DNA of 39,633 nucleotides from Steroidobacteraceae bacterium (GCA_025935615.1 JAICUY010000008.1:1-39633), one strand, 5' to 3'; positions 28,401 through 36,547 are shown, counted from the stretch's first letter. Numbers and translations are program-made. The notes: generated by a model from the sequence alone, not told the origin.

Positions 28401-28808
28401 GGCGTGCGTCTCGAGGCCCAGGACGTTGTTGCGGGCGAGGTAGATCGCCAGCCGGGGATACGCGAATCGTGAGCGCACGGCGTCGATGGCGACGCGGCAC
28501 ACGGCGGACGCGTTCGAAGCGGCGGCGGCGCCCTGCGCCAGGCGAGCGAGCACGGCCAGCTCGGCCTCGCGCTGCTCGTCGGTGACGGGCGGCGTGATCT
28601 CGGGCATCTCCGCACCCTCGGCCAGCAGCCGCTCCACGTCGCCACGCCGGTAGCGGCGATCGCCACGGGCGTTGATGCGATACGCGGTCAGCCGCCCGGC
28701 CTCGGTCCAGGCGCGGATCGTGTTGGGATGGACGCCGAGCAGCGCGGCAGCCTGGGCGACGCTGATCAGCGCCTCCTCGGAGGTGCGGTCGCGAGGTGGG
28801 ATCGCCAC
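25443..28808 (-). CDS. Multidomain signalling protein: HTH (MerR/excisionase type), several GAF, GGDEF, degenerate HD-GYP-like tail
   Basis: ISVAQAAALLGVHPNTIRAWTEAGRLTAYRINARGDRRYRRGDVERLL; repeated GAF units; DALTGLGNHGSF...RYGGDEFALILHG; C-terminal SMARTLDARDAGSRRHADRVGQLAAAM...ARLHGLE. GTG start at 28808 with GGAG spaced 9 nt; the ORF extends to 28883. Confidence 0.85.
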   Translation of the reverse strand: MAIPPRDRTSEEALISVAQAAALLGVHPNTIRAWTEAGRLTAYRINARGDRRYRRGDVERLLAEGAEMPEITPPVTDEQREAELAVLARLAQGAAAASNASAVCRVAIDAVRSRFAYPRLAIYLARNNVLGLETHAGYRIAPASLLEAGPDDDLTESITAADGHVVSLTEVRLPLRAAGELVGILIVADEPGGVLEAAHLPFLRTAANAVALAIHSARLLARVRRELTRARALRGITQELTGKLDLNVVLTDVIDRTRSLFDADKAGLWLITDDRQRPFQPAASRGISDEFQAAVADLTLDSPSVGVYAVRDRRTYVIDHADERSTTGRMRDIYARDGVRTACLVPLVSHDRTVGILGLYHGRDHEWPEDELALAQAFANQAAVAISNARLYRSTADQAARMKSIGDLSARLNRLTDVKSIAEAIVAEASALAEYHDIRIYTVDWQTRICRPVAYTRRLLGDGDFEERLKVDIGPGSFTGTVAETGEAMLINDALADDRGLTIDGTDDIDESMLVVPMLYEERAVGVMALSKLGLNQFTDDDLQTMKIFAGYAAQAIANATAYERLAEQSAELARQLDSQRRLLEINERLLGSLDHASVFDLIADGLKSVVHYDNLSIYRADHARGMLLPVLARERHAEQVARYIVPFGHGLMGWAVDHRQAVMANDALADPRVAQIPGTPDDPEALIVVPLISDGEVTGSLNISRIGGSEVYFTDNDLELVKLFAGQASIALRNADTHHAVSVQAETDALTGLGNHGSFQRQLAATLERAATADPREPVSLLMMDLDNFKAYNDRLGHPAGDALLNAIGAAIQGAARADDGVYRYGGDEFALILHGVESATAAAIGDRVRRAVARLTGKELSPVTITVGVGSWPADADDKNALIAAADTALYFGKQSGEDRVVLAADVPRDLRDLRGTLDQLARAALQRADEPGAVEHLMEHAAQLGGESDEYTLRDALLSMARTLDARDAGSRRHADRVGQLAAAMTRILGCGDDEVRNVELAARLHGLELEATAELHGVPSLARVDEIMRTSRRSGLGSRSMPAAAQIVAAANAYDVMTSGAGGTLLSAEAALGELREQKRRFRKDVLEALAAAVEMPPAARPARRESDPDDEVAGAA

Positions 28809-28957
28809 GCTTCGAATCTCCGCTATGTCTGCCGGCCGGGACGCCAGACCGCTCGGGTGGAGGTTCTGGTAAGTGCCGTGCACCGGATGGTATTCGTGGC
28901 AAGCCCGCAGGCCGATGCCCCGTTGGTACCGATGCGCGCCGGTACGAGCGCCGCGCG

Positions 28958-29701
28958 TCAGCCCAGGGCGGCGATCAGGGTGCCGGCCAGACCGATGCCG
29001 GCCAGCACCGTCCCCGCGACAGCTCCGACCAGAGCGGCCGGAATCCAGCGCCGACGGGGCCCGCCGAGGAGGCGCATGGCGTCGTCCAGCTCCATGCCCG
29101 AGATCACGTAGCCGCCCGGCGGCGGAAGGAGTCGTGTTCGGCCGCCCTCGCGCTCGACGCGGGCCAGCACCAGCAGCCGATCGACGACGCTCAGCATGCG
29201 GGTCTCGGCACGAGCTGCCGTCACCGGTCCGGCCTGCGCGGCGAGGCGCGCGATGGCCGGCTGATAGGTCTCGTCCAGCTCATCGGGCGAGCCGTTCCAG
29301 ACGTGCGGGATGGCGATCAGCGGCTCGGCGGCGTGCGCCGGATCGACCGCCAGCGACCCGTCGTGGTCCCACAGCTCGAAGCTGCGCGTCTCGCGGCGGT
29401 GCTCGATGCTGCGCCAGCCGTCGCGCGTCCTGACCTCGACGTCGCGGTGCCAGGCCACCAGCCGCTCGTCGCGCTCGGTGACCAGCGGGTCGGCGCATCT
29501 CACACGGCCGACGACCCGGACGGACCGATGCGGCGGCTCGGCCTCATCGAGCAGGCTGCCGACCTTCACCTCGCGCGCGCCGGCCAGGCGTCGCGCGGCA
29601 CGGATCCGCGCGCCGCTGCGGTCGAGGAGGACCAGAGCGGCGACCAGCAGCGCAACGCCGAACAGGGCAACGACCAGCCAGGGGAGCGCTTCCGGGGGCA
29701 T
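28958..29701 (-). CDS. Membrane protein with GIDE-like domain
   Basis: N-terminal TM; VRVVGRVRCADPLVTERDERLVAWHRDVEVRTRDGWRSIEHRRETRSFELWDHDGSLAVDPAHA; C-terminal TM. TATACT box 8 nt before ATG. Confidence 0.65.
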   Translation of the reverse strand: MPPEALPWLVVALFGVALLVAALVLLDRSGARIRAARRLAGAREVKVGSLLDEAEPPHRSVRVVGRVRCADPLVTERDERLVAWHRDVEVRTRDGWRSIEHRRETRSFELWDHDGSLAVDPAHAAEPLIAIPHVWNGSPDELDETYQPAIARLAAQAGPVTAARAETRMLSVVDRLLVLARVEREGGRTRLLPPPGGYVISGMELDDAMRLLGGPRRRWIPAALVGAVAGTVLAGIGLAGTLIAALG

Positions 29702-29834
29702 CGGGCGCGAGTATATCGGTCAAAGGCGATTCTTCCCGAACGGAAGAAGCGACCAACGAGGCGCGGGTTGGGCGAGCGGCTGGGCGTCTCCTTCGCCGAT
29801 ACTGCCCAGCAGGGGGCAAACCTTGGCTCGCCCG

Positions 29835-30320
29835 CTAGCCGCTCGCCTCGGCCAGGTCCACGAGACGCGCCCCGGCCGCAGTGGCGAGCTCGACCGGAGC
29901 GACGCCGAACGAGGTGTCCGGCAGGCCGGCGGCGGCCCACACCTCGTCGAAGCGGAGCAGCCCGCGGTCCATCAGCACCGGCAGAGGCGTCGCATGGCCG
30001 AGCGGCGGCACGCCTCCGATGGCGTAGCCGGTCGCGGCGCGAACCTCGTCGGCGTTCGCGCGTCGCACGGAAGCCGTTTCAAGCCCCAGCTCGGCCGCCA
30101 GGCGCCCGGGATCCAGGCGGTCGGATCCGCACAGCAGGGCGACGACCGAAGCGTCGCCGGCCATGAAGACGAGGGACTTGACGATCTGAGCCACCTCGCA
30201 GCCGATGGAGCGCGCCGCGTCGGCCGCCGTGCGGGTGCCGTCGGGGAAGCGGACGGGCTCGATGGCCAGGCCGGCATCGGCGGCGGCGGCGACCACGCGG
30301 CGGACGTTGGGGTGCTGCAT
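29835..30320 (-). CDS. YbaK/EbsC-type aminoacyl-tRNA deacylase
   Basis: IGCEVAQIVKSLVFMAGDASVVALLCGSDRLDPGRLAAELG...ANADEVRAATGYAIGGVPPLGH. Confidence 0.9.
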   Translation of the reverse strand: MQHPNVRRVVAAAADAGLAIEPVRFPDGTRTAADAARSIGCEVAQIVKSLVFMAGDASVVALLCGSDRLDPGRLAAELGLETASVRRANADEVRAATGYAIGGVPPLGHATPLPVLMDRGLLRFDEVWAAAGLPDTSFGVAPVELATAAGARLVDLAEASG

Positions 30321-30367
30321 CGGTCGATCATGACAGCCCCTGTGCTAGGCTCAACCGACCAATCACA

Positions 30368-30458
30368 AGCACGACAGGGGAGCGCGCAAGCGCTGAGAGT
30401 GCGGGCCACCGCAGACCCTCGAACCTGATCTGGGTCATGCCAGCGCAGGAAGTCGCTC
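30368..30458 (+). ncRNA. TPP riboswitch (THI element)
   Basis: acgacaggggagcgcgcaagcgctgagagtgcgg...cgcagaccctcgaacctgatctgggtcatgccagcgcaggaagtcg has the canonical CTGAGA, GACCCTCGAACCTGATCTGG and CAGCG elements; P1 cgac/gtcg. Confidence 0.95.
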
Positions 30459-30506
30459 GCCAGCCACCGCGGCTGCTCCTGTCGAACCGATGCGAAGGGA
30501 GGCGGC

Positions 30507-31160
30507 ATGCTCGCGGTCATCGTTGCCGCAGGCGACCCGGCGGCGAGCGATACGCGCTGGTTGACCGATGCCGATCTCGTCATCGCCGCCGATTCCGGTG
30601 CGTGCTGGCTCGAGGAGGTCGGCATCACGCCGCATCTGCTGGTGGGAGACCTCGACTCGGTGGACGAGGGGCTCGTCGAGCGCTACACGGCAGCCGGGGT
30701 GGAGATCGAGCGCCATCCGGCGGCCAAGGACGAGTCCGACGCCGAGCTGGCCCTCCAGCGGGCGGTGGCGTCAGGCGCCGACCGAATCGTGATCCTTGGC
30801 GCCCTCGACGGGGAGCGGCTCGACCACGAGCTGGCCAACCTGCTGCTCCTTGCCGACCCGGCGTGGCGCGGGCGCGACCTGCGCATCGTGCGCGGCACGA
30901 CCACGGTGCGCGCCCTGCATTCCGGTGAGTCGCTGGAGCTGGAGGGAGCACCGGGCGACATCGTCACCTTGCTGTCCGTGGCCGGCGATGCGCAGGGCGT
31001 GTCGACCGACGGCCTGCGCTACCCGCTCAGCGATGAGGAGCTCCGTTTCGGCCGGTCCCGCGGCCTGTCCAACGTGGTGGAGCGGGCCGGTGCATCGGTC
31101 TGGCTGAAGAGCGGAACGCTGCTGGTCATCGAGCACCGGCAGCAGGGAGAAGGATCATGA
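30507..31160 (+). CDS. thiN: Thiamine pyrophosphokinase
   Basis: ADLVIAADSGACWLEEVGITPHLLVGDLDSVDEG...KDESDAELALQRAV...GALDGERLDHELANLLLL. Confidence 0.9.
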   Translation: MLAVIVAAGDPAASDTRWLTDADLVIAADSGACWLEEVGITPHLLVGDLDSVDEGLVERYTAAGVEIERHPAAKDESDAELALQRAVASGADRIVILGALDGERLDHELANLLLLADPAWRGRDLRIVRGTTTVRALHSGESLELEGAPGDIVTLLSVAGDAQGVSTDGLRYPLSDEELRFGRSRGLSNVVERAGASVWLKSGTLLVIEHRQQGEGS

Positions 31161-31750
31161 ACCAGGCACAGGCGCCGGCCGGCTGGCGCACCGTCGACAT
31201 CGTGGTGGCGGCGGTGATCGCCGTCGCCTTCGGCATCGTCTTCTGGGCATGGGGCGCGTTCGTGTGGACCGCCACCGGGCCGTTGTTCACCGCCGCGCCG
31301 CCGGCCCAGTACGTTCTCTCCGGCGTGTGGCTGATGCCCGCCGTGCTGGGCGGCCTCGTCATCCGCAAGCCTGGGGCGGCGCTCTTCAGCGAGCTGGTGG
31401 CGGCCGCCATCTCGGCCTTCATCGGCTCGCAGTGGGGGCTCGACGCGATCCTCTCCGGCGTGGTGCAGGGCGCCGGCGCCGAGCTGGTCTTCGCCTTCAC
31501 GCTCTATCGAGCCTGGGGACTGCCGGTCGCGCTGCTGGCCTCGGTCGGTGCCGGGGTCGGCGAGTGGCTGCACGACATGCCGGTCTACTACGCCGGCACC
31601 GCCTTCGAGGTGCAGCTCGTCTATGGCGCCGCCATGATCGTCAGCGCCCTATTGATCGCGGGCCTCGGCTCGTGGCTGCTGACCCGGGCCCTGGCCGACA
31701 CCGGCGTCCTGGCGCCGTTCGCGTCCGGTCGGTCGCAGCGCACTGTGTGA
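31157..31750 (+). CDS. ykoE: YkoE-like ECF transporter S component (thiamine/HMP)
   Basis: DIVVAAVIAVAFGIVFWAWGAFV...; five to six TM segments; position in the TPP-riboswitch operon. Confidence 0.85.
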   Translation: MNQAQAPAGWRTVDIVVAAVIAVAFGIVFWAWGAFVWTATGPLFTAAPPAQYVLSGVWLMPAVLGGLVIRKPGAALFSELVAAAISAFIGSQWGLDAILSGVVQGAGAELVFAFTLYRAWGLPVALLASVGAGVGEWLHDMPVYYAGTAFEVQLVYGAAMIVSALLIAGLGSWLLTRALADTGVLAPFASGRSQRTV

Positions 31751-31786
31751 GCCGCCGCGGCCGTTTCGGTCTGCTTTGATGGACCG

Positions 31787-33280
31787 ATGAGGTCGCCGGC
31801 GACGATCGAGGCGCGCGGCTGGGGCTGGCGTCACGCCGGCCGCCGCGAGTGGGCGGTCCGCGGTCTCGACCTGCGGATCGAAGCCGGCGAGCGCGTACTG
31901 CTGCTCGGGCCGTCGGGCGCCGGAAAGTCGACGCTGCTGGCCGGGCTGGCCGGACTGCTCGACCCTTCGGGCGGCGGCGAGTCGGCGGGGGAGCTCCTGG
32001 TCGACGGTCTGTCGCCATCGGCGGCGCGCGATCGGGTCGGTATCCTGTTCCAGGATCCCGAGACGCAGATCGTGATGGCCCGCGCCGGGCACGACGTGGC
32101 CTTCGGCCTCGAGAACCGATGCCTCCCGGCGGGCGACATTCCTGCTCGCGTCGCTGCGGCCCTCGAGGCGGTGGAGTTCCCGTATGGCGCGGAACGGCCG
32201 ACGGCGGCGCTGTCCGGTGGCGAGAAACAGCGGCTGGCGCTGGCCGGGACGCTGGCCCTCGCGCCGTCGCTGCTGCTGCTCGATGAGCCGACCGCCAACC
32301 TCGATCCCGACGCGGCGCGCGAGGTGCGCTCGGTGGTGGCGCGAGCCGTCGACCGGCTGGGAGCGACGCTGGTGATGGTCGAGCACCGCGTCGAAGCGGC
32401 GGTGCCCCTCGTCGAGCGGGTCGTGGTGATCGAGTCGGGTGGCGTGGTCGCCGACGGCCGGCCGGCCGAGGTGTTCGCCGAGCACGGGGATCGGCTCGCC
32501 GAGGCCGGCGTCTGGATCCCCGACCTGCCGCTTCCGCTGCCGCCGTTGCGGGCGCGTCCCGCTCCGCAGACGCTGCTGCTGGCCGAGCAGGTTTCGTTCA
32601 CCTATCCGGGCGGATCGCAGCCGGCGCTGAGCGGAGTCGACGTCGGGGTGCGCTCGTCCGAGGCGCTGGCCATCCTCGGCCCCAACGGCAGCGGCAAGTC
32701 GACGCTGCTGCTGCTGCTGGCGGGACTGCTGCGCCCGGGAAGCGGCGCGGTGGTTTCGGGCGAGGCGCTGCTATCAGGGCACGGCGGCGAGCCGATCTGG
32801 CGCTGGCCGGCGAGCCGGCTGGTCGAGGCGATTGGAACCGTCTTCCAGGATCCGGAGCACCAGTTCCTGACCGGCAGCGTCCGCCAGGAGCTCATCCTCG
32901 GCCCGCTGCGCGCCGGTGTGGCACGGCCGGTCGCCGAACGGCGCGCTGACGAGCTGCTCGAGCGCCTGCGCCTCGCTGCGCTCGCCGCCGCGAACCCGTT
33001 CACGCTGTCGGGCGGCGAGAAGCGGCGGCTATCGGTGGCCACGGCGCTCGCCACCGCGCCGTCCATCCTGCTCCTCGATGAGCCGACGTTCGGGCAGGAC
33101 CGGCGGACGTGGATCGAGCTGCTCCTGCTGCTGGCCGCGCTGCGCGACTCGGGTCGCGCCGTCGCGTTCGTGACGCACGACCTCGACTTCGCGTCGGCGC
33201 TGGCCGACGCCAGCCTTCAGCTCATCAACGGCCACGCAGCGCCCAGGACCGATGCGGCTCTTCACCCCGCTCGTTCCTGA
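31787..33280 (+). CDS. ECF transporter ATPase with two fused ATPase domains (YkoD-like)
   Basis: Two Walker A motifs (GPSGAGKST, GPNGSGKST), two signature motifs (LSGGEKQRL, LSGGEKRRL), two Walker B motifs (LLLLDEPT, ILLLDEPT). Confidence 0.93.
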   Translation: MRSPATIEARGWGWRHAGRREWAVRGLDLRIEAGERVLLLGPSGAGKSTLLAGLAGLLDPSGGGESAGELLVDGLSPSAARDRVGILFQDPETQIVMARAGHDVAFGLENRCLPAGDIPARVAAALEAVEFPYGAERPTAALSGGEKQRLALAGTLALAPSLLLLDEPTANLDPDAAREVRSVVARAVDRLGATLVMVEHRVEAAVPLVERVVVIESGGVVADGRPAEVFAEHGDRLAEAGVWIPDLPLPLPPLRARPAPQTLLLAEQVSFTYPGGSQPALSGVDVGVRSSEALAILGPNGSGKSTLLLLLAGLLRPGSGAVVSGEALLSGHGGEPIWRWPASRLVEAIGTVFQDPEHQFLTGSVRQELILGPLRAGVARPVAERRADELLERLRLAALAAANPFTLSGGEKRRLSVATALATAPSILLLDEPTFGQDRRTWIELLLLLAALRDSGRAVAFVTHDLDFASALADASLQLINGHAAPRTDAALHPARS

Positions 33281-34055
33281 CCCCGCCGCGCCCCTGGCGC
33301 GTGCCAACCCGGTCGCCAAGCTCGGCGCGGCGGCGGTGCTGATGCTGACCTGCTTCGTCGCGGCGGACCTGCTGACGCCCGCGCTGATCCTCGGCGTGGA
33401 GCTGGTGGTCATTCCCCTCACCGGCCTCTCCCCGGGGTCGCTGCTGCGTCGCGGCTGGCTGCTGCTCGTCGCCGCTGCGGGGATCGGCCTCGCCAACGCG
33501 TTGTTTCCGGCCGAGTCGTCGGGGACGGTGCTGCTCGCCGCGGGCCCGATCCGCCTCACCAGCTCGAGCCTGCTGGTCGGCCTCGCCCTGGGCGTGCGGC
33601 TGCTCGGGATCGCCTTCGTCGGCGTGCTGGCGCTGGCCACCACCGATCCGGCCGATCTCGCCGAGTCCCTGGCGCAGCAGCTCCGCTTCCCGCCACGCTT
33701 CGCAATCGGGGCGCTGGCGGCGGTGCGGCTGCTGCCCTTGCTCGCCGAGGAATGGCAGACGCTGTCGCTGGCCCGCCGCGCGCGCGGTGTGGAGTCCGGC
33801 GGCTCGCCCGTCGCCGCCGTGCGGCTGTTCGCGGGGAAGCTGCTTGCTCTGCTGGTGGCGGGCATTCGCCGCGGGACGCGGCTGGCGCAGGCGATGGACG
33901 CGCGTGGCTTCGGCGCGCTCGACTGCCGGACGTGGGCACGACCACAGCACATGGCAGCCGGCGACTGGTGGCTCCTGGTCGGCGCGACGCTCATCGCCGG
34001 AGCGGCGACGGCTGCCAGCGTGGCGATCGGCAGCTGGCGCTTCCTGTTCGGCTGA
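33252..34055 (+). CDS. ECF transporter T component (YkoC/CbiQ-like)
   Basis: Polytopic; ARRARGVESGG and AMDARGFGA EcfT motifs; overlaps the ATPase gene by 29 nt. Confidence 0.9.
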   Translation: MRLFTPLVPDPAAPLARANPVAKLGAAAVLMLTCFVAADLLTPALILGVELVVIPLTGLSPGSLLRRGWLLLVAAAGIGLANALFPAESSGTVLLAAGPIRLTSSSLLVGLALGVRLLGIAFVGVLALATTDPADLAESLAQQLRFPPRFAIGALAAVRLLPLLAEEWQTLSLARRARGVESGGSPVAAVRLFAGKLLALLVAGIRRGTRLAQAMDARGFGALDCRTWARPQHMAAGDWWLLVGATLIAGAATAASVAIGSWRFLFG

Positions 34056-34062
34056 CGGCTCG

Positions 34063-35355
34063 TCAGGCGTGGGACTCGAAGGGTTCGAGCCACGTCGGTT
34101 GATGGACGACGCCGGCGTATCGGGCCGGATCAAACGGCTCCAGCGGAAGCGTCCGTGAGCTGCCGCTGGTGATGAGCTCGGAAAGCAGCAGCCCCATGAC
34201 CGGGGCATAGGGCAGGCCGTGGCCGGTGAAGCCGCAGGCGAGATAGCCGCCGGGCATCGGTCGGCCATCCTCATCGGGCAGCGCGCCGACCATGGGGACC
34301 TCGAGCGAGGCGAAGTCGAGCAGGCCGGCCCAGGCGCGGACCACGCGCACGTCGCGCAAGGCTGGGTGCAATCGGATCAGCAGCCCGGCCAGCATGGGCG
34401 GCAGGCTCGGCCGCACCCGCATCGAGTACGAGCCGATTCCCATCCCTTCATCCGCCACCGCATAGCCGCCGATGAGCACCTCGCCGGTCCGCATCTGGCG
34501 CCAGTACTCGTTGCACGAGTTGGTCTCGATGCCCGGGTCGAACAGCGGCGGCACCTGCTCGGTGACCAGGACGTGCTCGCGGATGGGCGTCAGATTGGCG
34601 CCGACCCAGTCGACCAGGGCGGGTGTCCAGGCATTGGTGGCGAGGAGGACCGCATCGGTCTCCACGGTGCCGGCGGAGGTGGCAACACCGGTGACGCGGC
34701 CGCCAGCGGTGACGAGGCGCTCCACGCGAACGCCGGTGACCACGCGCGCACCGGACCGTGTCGCGGCATCGAGCAGGCCGTAGACCAGCCGGAAGGGATT
34801 GAGCTTTCCGTCGCGGGCCGTCCACTTGGCGGCCAGCACGCCGGACGTGTCGAGCGCCGCGCAGCGATCGCGTAGCTCGTCACGATCGATGATCCTGGCG
34901 TCCAGTCCCTCCGCGTTCTGGGCGGCGGCCATTGCCTTGCCGCGTGCCAGCTCTCCCTCGGTCATCAGCAGGTCGAGCGAGCCGCTCCGGTCCCACTCGA
35001 TCCCGCCGGGGAGCGTCGCGTCGAGCTCCTCGAGCAGGTCGAGCGAGCGGCAGGTGTAGTCGAGGATCGACCGCGCGCCGGCTTCATGGACCAGCGCCGT
35101 GACGCGCGGAAAGTGCCCGCCGAGCCCGGCGAGGGCCATCCCTGCCAGCCGGCCGCTGGCGCCCGACGCGGGCGCGTTGGCCTCGATCACCAGCGGCCGC
35201 AGTCCGGCCAGCGCCAGGCGGTACGCGGCCGAGGCACCGAGCATGCCGGCACCCACCACCACCACGTCGGCGTGGCGCGGCAGCTCGGCAGCCGGGTTCG
35301 GCGTGAAGGCCACGGGCTCCGGTGGCGGCCGGAACTGCGGCGTGTCGAGCGGCAT
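34063..35355 (-). CDS. FAD-dependent oxidoreductase (DAO/DadA superfamily)
   Basis: DVVVVGAGMLGASAAYRLALAGLRPLVIEAN Rossmann motif; C-terminal YLACGFTGHGLPYAPVMGLLLSELI. Confidence 0.88.
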   Translation of the reverse strand: MPLDTPQFRPPPEPVAFTPNPAAELPRHADVVVVGAGMLGASAAYRLALAGLRPLVIEANAPASGASGRLAGMALAGLGGHFPRVTALVHEAGARSILDYTCRSLDLLEELDATLPGGIEWDRSGSLDLLMTEGELARGKAMAAAQNAEGLDARIIDRDELRDRCAALDTSGVLAAKWTARDGKLNPFRLVYGLLDAATRSGARVVTGVRVERLVTAGGRVTGVATSAGTVETDAVLLATNAWTPALVDWVGANLTPIREHVLVTEQVPPLFDPGIETNSCNEYWRQMRTGEVLIGGYAVADEGMGIGSYSMRVRPSLPPMLAGLLIRLHPALRDVRVVRAWAGLLDFASLEVPMVGALPDEDGRPMPGGYLACGFTGHGLPYAPVMGLLLSELITSGSSRTLPLEPFDPARYAGVVHQPTWLEPFESHA

Positions 35356-35377
35356 CGGGCGAGTGTACGCTCGGGAC
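35356..35377. promoter_or_regulatory. 22-bp symmetric divergent promoter (both genes leaderless)
   Basis: cat-cgggcg-agtgTAcgct-cgggac-atg: minus -10 TACACT (35362-35367) and plus -10 TACGCT (35366-35371), each 6 nt from its ATG. Confidence 0.6.
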
Positions 35378-36358
35378 ATGCCCCGCTCCGAGGAGGTCAG
35401 ATTCCGTGCCGGCGAGGTGGAGCTGGCAGGGACGCTGACCCTGCCGGACGCTCCTCCGCCCGACGGCCGGCGCGGCCGCTACCCGAACGTGCTGCTGCTC
35501 GCCAGCTGGCTGCCGCGCGATCGGGACGGCGCCTGGGACCGCATCGGTCATCCGAGCTGGTTCGCCCATGGGCCCACCGGTGTTGACGAAGACCGCCTGC
35601 TGGCTCGCCTGGCCGATGCGCTCAGCGCGCACGGCGTCGCCAGCCTGCGCTACGACAAGCGTGGCTGTGGCGCCTCCGGCGGCGACTGGACCGATGCGGA
35701 CCTGTTCACCCTGATCGACGACGCGCGCGACGCGCTCGGCTGGCTGCGTTCGCGGCCGGACCTCGACCTGCGACGGGCGGGGTTGCTCGGGCACGGCGAG
35801 GGAGCGGGACTGGCGCTCAGCGTAGCGATCCCCGATCCGGCAATCGGTGCGCTGACCCTGGTCGGTGCCTCCGCCCGCTCGATGCGCGACACGCTGCGCC
35901 GCGGCGTCGCCGAGCGCTCGAGGACGGGGCAGGACCGAGACCACCCGCTCATCGTTGCGTTCGACCGTTTGGCCGAGGAGCTCATCGAGCGCGCCGACCG
36001 CGGCGAGGCACGCATGGCGTTGCCCCTGCCCGGCGGGCAAGGCCCGATGCTGCGCCTCGCGTTATGGGAGCAGGCGTTTCGCACGCCGCCGCTCGCGCTG
36101 GCGACCATGCTGCATCGGTCGGTGAGCCTGGTCCACGGGCTCCGCGACGCCTGGGCGGATCCTGCGGAGAGCCGGCTGCTTGCCGACGTCCTGCGCCGAG
36201 GAGGGAATGAGCCGGCGCTGCGGGTCGTGGACGGGACCGGGCATGAGCTGGCCGAGGCACCGGACGATCTCACCGACGACATTGCCGCGGACCTCGCCGC
36301 GCGGCTCCTGCCACGCGAGCTGCCGCCTGTCCTGCTCGCGCTCCAGGATGCGCCGTGA
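35378..36358 (+). CDS. Alpha/beta hydrolase
   Basis: GVASLRYDKRGCGASGG...GLLGHGEGAGLALSVA; C-terminal GTGHELAEAPDDLT. Confidence 0.85.
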   Translation: MPRSEEVRFRAGEVELAGTLTLPDAPPPDGRRGRYPNVLLLASWLPRDRDGAWDRIGHPSWFAHGPTGVDEDRLLARLADALSAHGVASLRYDKRGCGASGGDWTDADLFTLIDDARDALGWLRSRPDLDLRRAGLLGHGEGAGLALSVAIPDPAIGALTLVGASARSMRDTLRRGVAERSRTGQDRDHPLIVAFDRLAEELIERADRGEARMALPLPGGQGPMLRLALWEQAFRTPPLALATMLHRSVSLVHGLRDAWADPAESRLLADVLRRGGNEPALRVVDGTGHELAEAPDDLTDDIAADLAARLLPRELPPVLLALQDAP

Positions 36359-36378
36359 TCAGTCTCGCCTCGCGGCAG

Positions 36379-36405
36379 TGACAGATTCCGCTCACGGCGG
36401 AGTTA
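36379..36405 (-). repeat. 27-bp intergenic repeat copy A (inverted)
   Basis: Reverse complement TAACTCCGCCGTGAGCGGAATCTGTCA. Confidence 0.75.
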
Positions 36406-36497
36406 GGCCACCGAAGGTCCGCGATAGGCAGCCACGCGGAGCGCGCGCACGCGCGCATCGGTCCAGCAGGCCGCAATATTTGGCGCTTGACGCTGCG

Positions 36498-36524
36498 TAA
36501 CTCCTGCGTGCCGGGAATCTGTCA
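36498..36524 (+). repeat. 27-bp intergenic repeat copy B
   Basis: TAACTCCTGCGTGCCGGGAATCTGTCA, followed by ACGAACCGGGTCGA. Confidence 0.75.
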
Positions 36525-36547
36525 ACGAACCGGGTCGACGGCGCCCA

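Noticed and set aside
29730-29748. TTCTTCC-CGAAC-GGAAGAA hairpin between ybaK and the GIDE-like gene
   Set aside because: A real small inverted repeat, but without a T-tract or other copies there is not enough to call a terminator or operator.
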